From positions 186,001 to 250,000 of the forward strand of contig NZ_CALPCX010000003.1 in the NCBI RefSeq assembly GCF_943193125.1: a stretch of 64,000 bases of DNA, written 5' to 3'. This document shows positions 63,278-64,000 of this stretch, piece after piece. A program made the position numbers and the translations under genes. Below the pieces are notes generated by a model that had not been told where the DNA came from, did no database searches, and saw only the letters and a program-made list of their open reading frames with translations. Within the stretch, counting starts at the first letter, position 1; each line of letters opens with the position of its first letter. Origin of the DNA: Adlercreutzia agrestimuris. GTDB taxonomy: Bacteria > Actinomycetota > Coriobacteriia > Coriobacteriales > Eggerthellaceae.

Positions 63278-64000
63278 GACAAAACACCTTCCAATAGTGC
63301 GTAAAAATCATCTACACGAGCAGCACCCACATCTTGTACCTCAAGATCATTTGGGTTAGCTCCCTCAATACCACAGCCCATATTCGTAATAAGAGAGACA
63401 CCTATTACCTTCATACCAGCTGCACGTGCCGCAATTACCTCTTCGCAAACACTCATAGCTACGCTATCCGCACCCAAAACTTGCAGCATTCTAATCTCGG
63501 CTGGCGTTTCAAAACTTGGACCTAACAGTCCTGCATAAACACCCGTCTGCAGGGAAATATTGCGTTTCAAAGCAACCTCTTGTGTAACAGTTTGCAAAGC
63601 AGGGTCAAACGCCTCAAACATGCTCACAAATCGGTCGTATATTTGTGCTGGTTCAGCTGCTGCTAAAGGATTTCTTCCCGTAAGATTTATTTGGTCTTTC
63701 ATGAGACAAAAGTCTCCAACCGCATAATTCACATTAAGTGCGCCAGCAGCATTCGACGTAATCAAAAGTGGTATGTCAAGATGCGCCGCAACCCAGACGG
63801 GGTAAGCTACCTCTTGAGCACTATATCCTTCATAACCATGCAAACGCCCCTGCATGACAAGCACATGACATCCCGCAAGTTTCCCACTCACAAACTGACC
63901 AACATGCCCTGCTGCAGTTGAAACACACATTCCCTCAACTTCGGCATATGAAAGCGTCTGTGTCTCTTGCAATTTATCCGCAATAGCATTTAGCCCCGAA
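63217..64000 (-). CDS. punA: Purine nucleoside phosphorylase, N-terminus outside the window
   Basis: The frame stays open to the right edge, where the peptide S-G-L-N-A-I-A-D-K precedes a TTG codon, matching the G-S-G-L start of trimeric PNPs; so the gene is truncated by the window. Motifs R-L-H-G-Y-E-G-Y, T-S-N-A-A-G-A-L, G-P-S-F-E-T-P-A-E and the late T-N-M-G-C-G are those of PunA-type purine nucleoside phosphorylase, which splits inosine and guanosine with phosphate. About 260 residues are visible. The C-terminus overlaps the gamma-carbonic anhydrase gene by 61 bases. Confidence 0.92.
   Translation of the reverse strand, partial: SGLNAIADKLQETQTLSYAEVEGMCVSTAAGHVGQFVSGKLAGCHVLVMQGRLHGYEGYSAQEVAYPVWVAAHLDIPLLITSNAAGALNVNYAVGDFCLMKDQINLTGRNPLAAAEPAQIYDRFVSMFEAFDPALQTVTQEVALKRNISLQTGVYAGLLGPSFETPAEIRMLQVLGADSVAMSVCEEVIAARAAGMKVIGVSLITNMGCGIEGANPNDLEVQDVGAARVDDFYALLEGVLSHIERERAMEGASFGTVSPR

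Overview
The window looks like chromosome from a Coriobacteriia actinobacterium, most likely Eggerthellaceae. This is inferred from gene content and was not tested by any search. The pointers are two membrane-anchored LuxR regulators (about 10-12 membrane segments followed by a C-terminal HTH), a Tat-exported FAD lipoprotein oxidoreductase, an Elp3-type radical SAM/GNAT enzyme, a trmFO-xerC pair and a YgbA-like protein. Base composition appears moderate (about 45% GC by eye, not computed). No rRNA, convincing tRNA, CRISPR array, prophage or insertion sequence was seen.

Layout. 1-2460: start of tex, a cupin, and an ABC-F ATPase behind a structured leader with a three-codon upstream ORF. 2534-10317: a Tat lipoprotein flavoenzyme divergent from a LuxR regulator, then an amidohydrolase and an esterase / acyltransferase / zinc-ribbon membrane protein cassette. 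10388-13131: copA-csoR with a CsoR operator inside its promoter. 13215-24123: alarmone synthetase, ABC exporter, acyltransferase, Sel1-repeat protein, amino-acid permease, a SOS-boxed Y-family polymerase with a small partner, a DUF3810-type metalloprotease and an OFA-type MFS carrier. 24124-31008: inverted/direct repeats, a single-chain triple RidA protein behind a palindromic operator, and two overlapping YhgE/Pip proteins. 31172-46037: a peptide deformylase homolog without its catalytic Glu, a DJ-1 protein, a PurF homolog without its glutaminase Cys, brnQ, a phosphatase, a divergent methyltransferase/elp3 pair with apparently leaderless promoters, a Na+/H+ antiporter, luxR-murB, tatA, a conserved-looking anchored protein and a GNAT enzyme. 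46123-50662: uvrA with a LexA box, ygbA, a membrane protein and a lipoprotein.

50823-62133 is a long minus-strand biosynthetic run in transcription order ilvD-ilvB-ilvN-ilvC-serA-leuA-trmFO-xerC. It makes branched-chain amino acids and the first step of serine synthesis. Its 5' leader combines a clear T-box Stem I, a Val/Leu-rich leader peptide, an antiterminator and an intrinsic terminator. A second possible attenuator lies before leuA. The window ends with a His-rich small membrane protein, a gamma-carbonic anhydrase and a truncated purine nucleoside phosphorylase.

Links across the window: tatA supplies export for the flavoenzyme type seen at 2.5 kb. LexA boxes join the polymerase cassette and uvrA into one SOS response. 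RidA normally removes reactive enamines that PLP enzymes produce, which fits an organism with active Ser/Ile/Val metabolism, although the triple RidA gene is not linked to the ilv operon.
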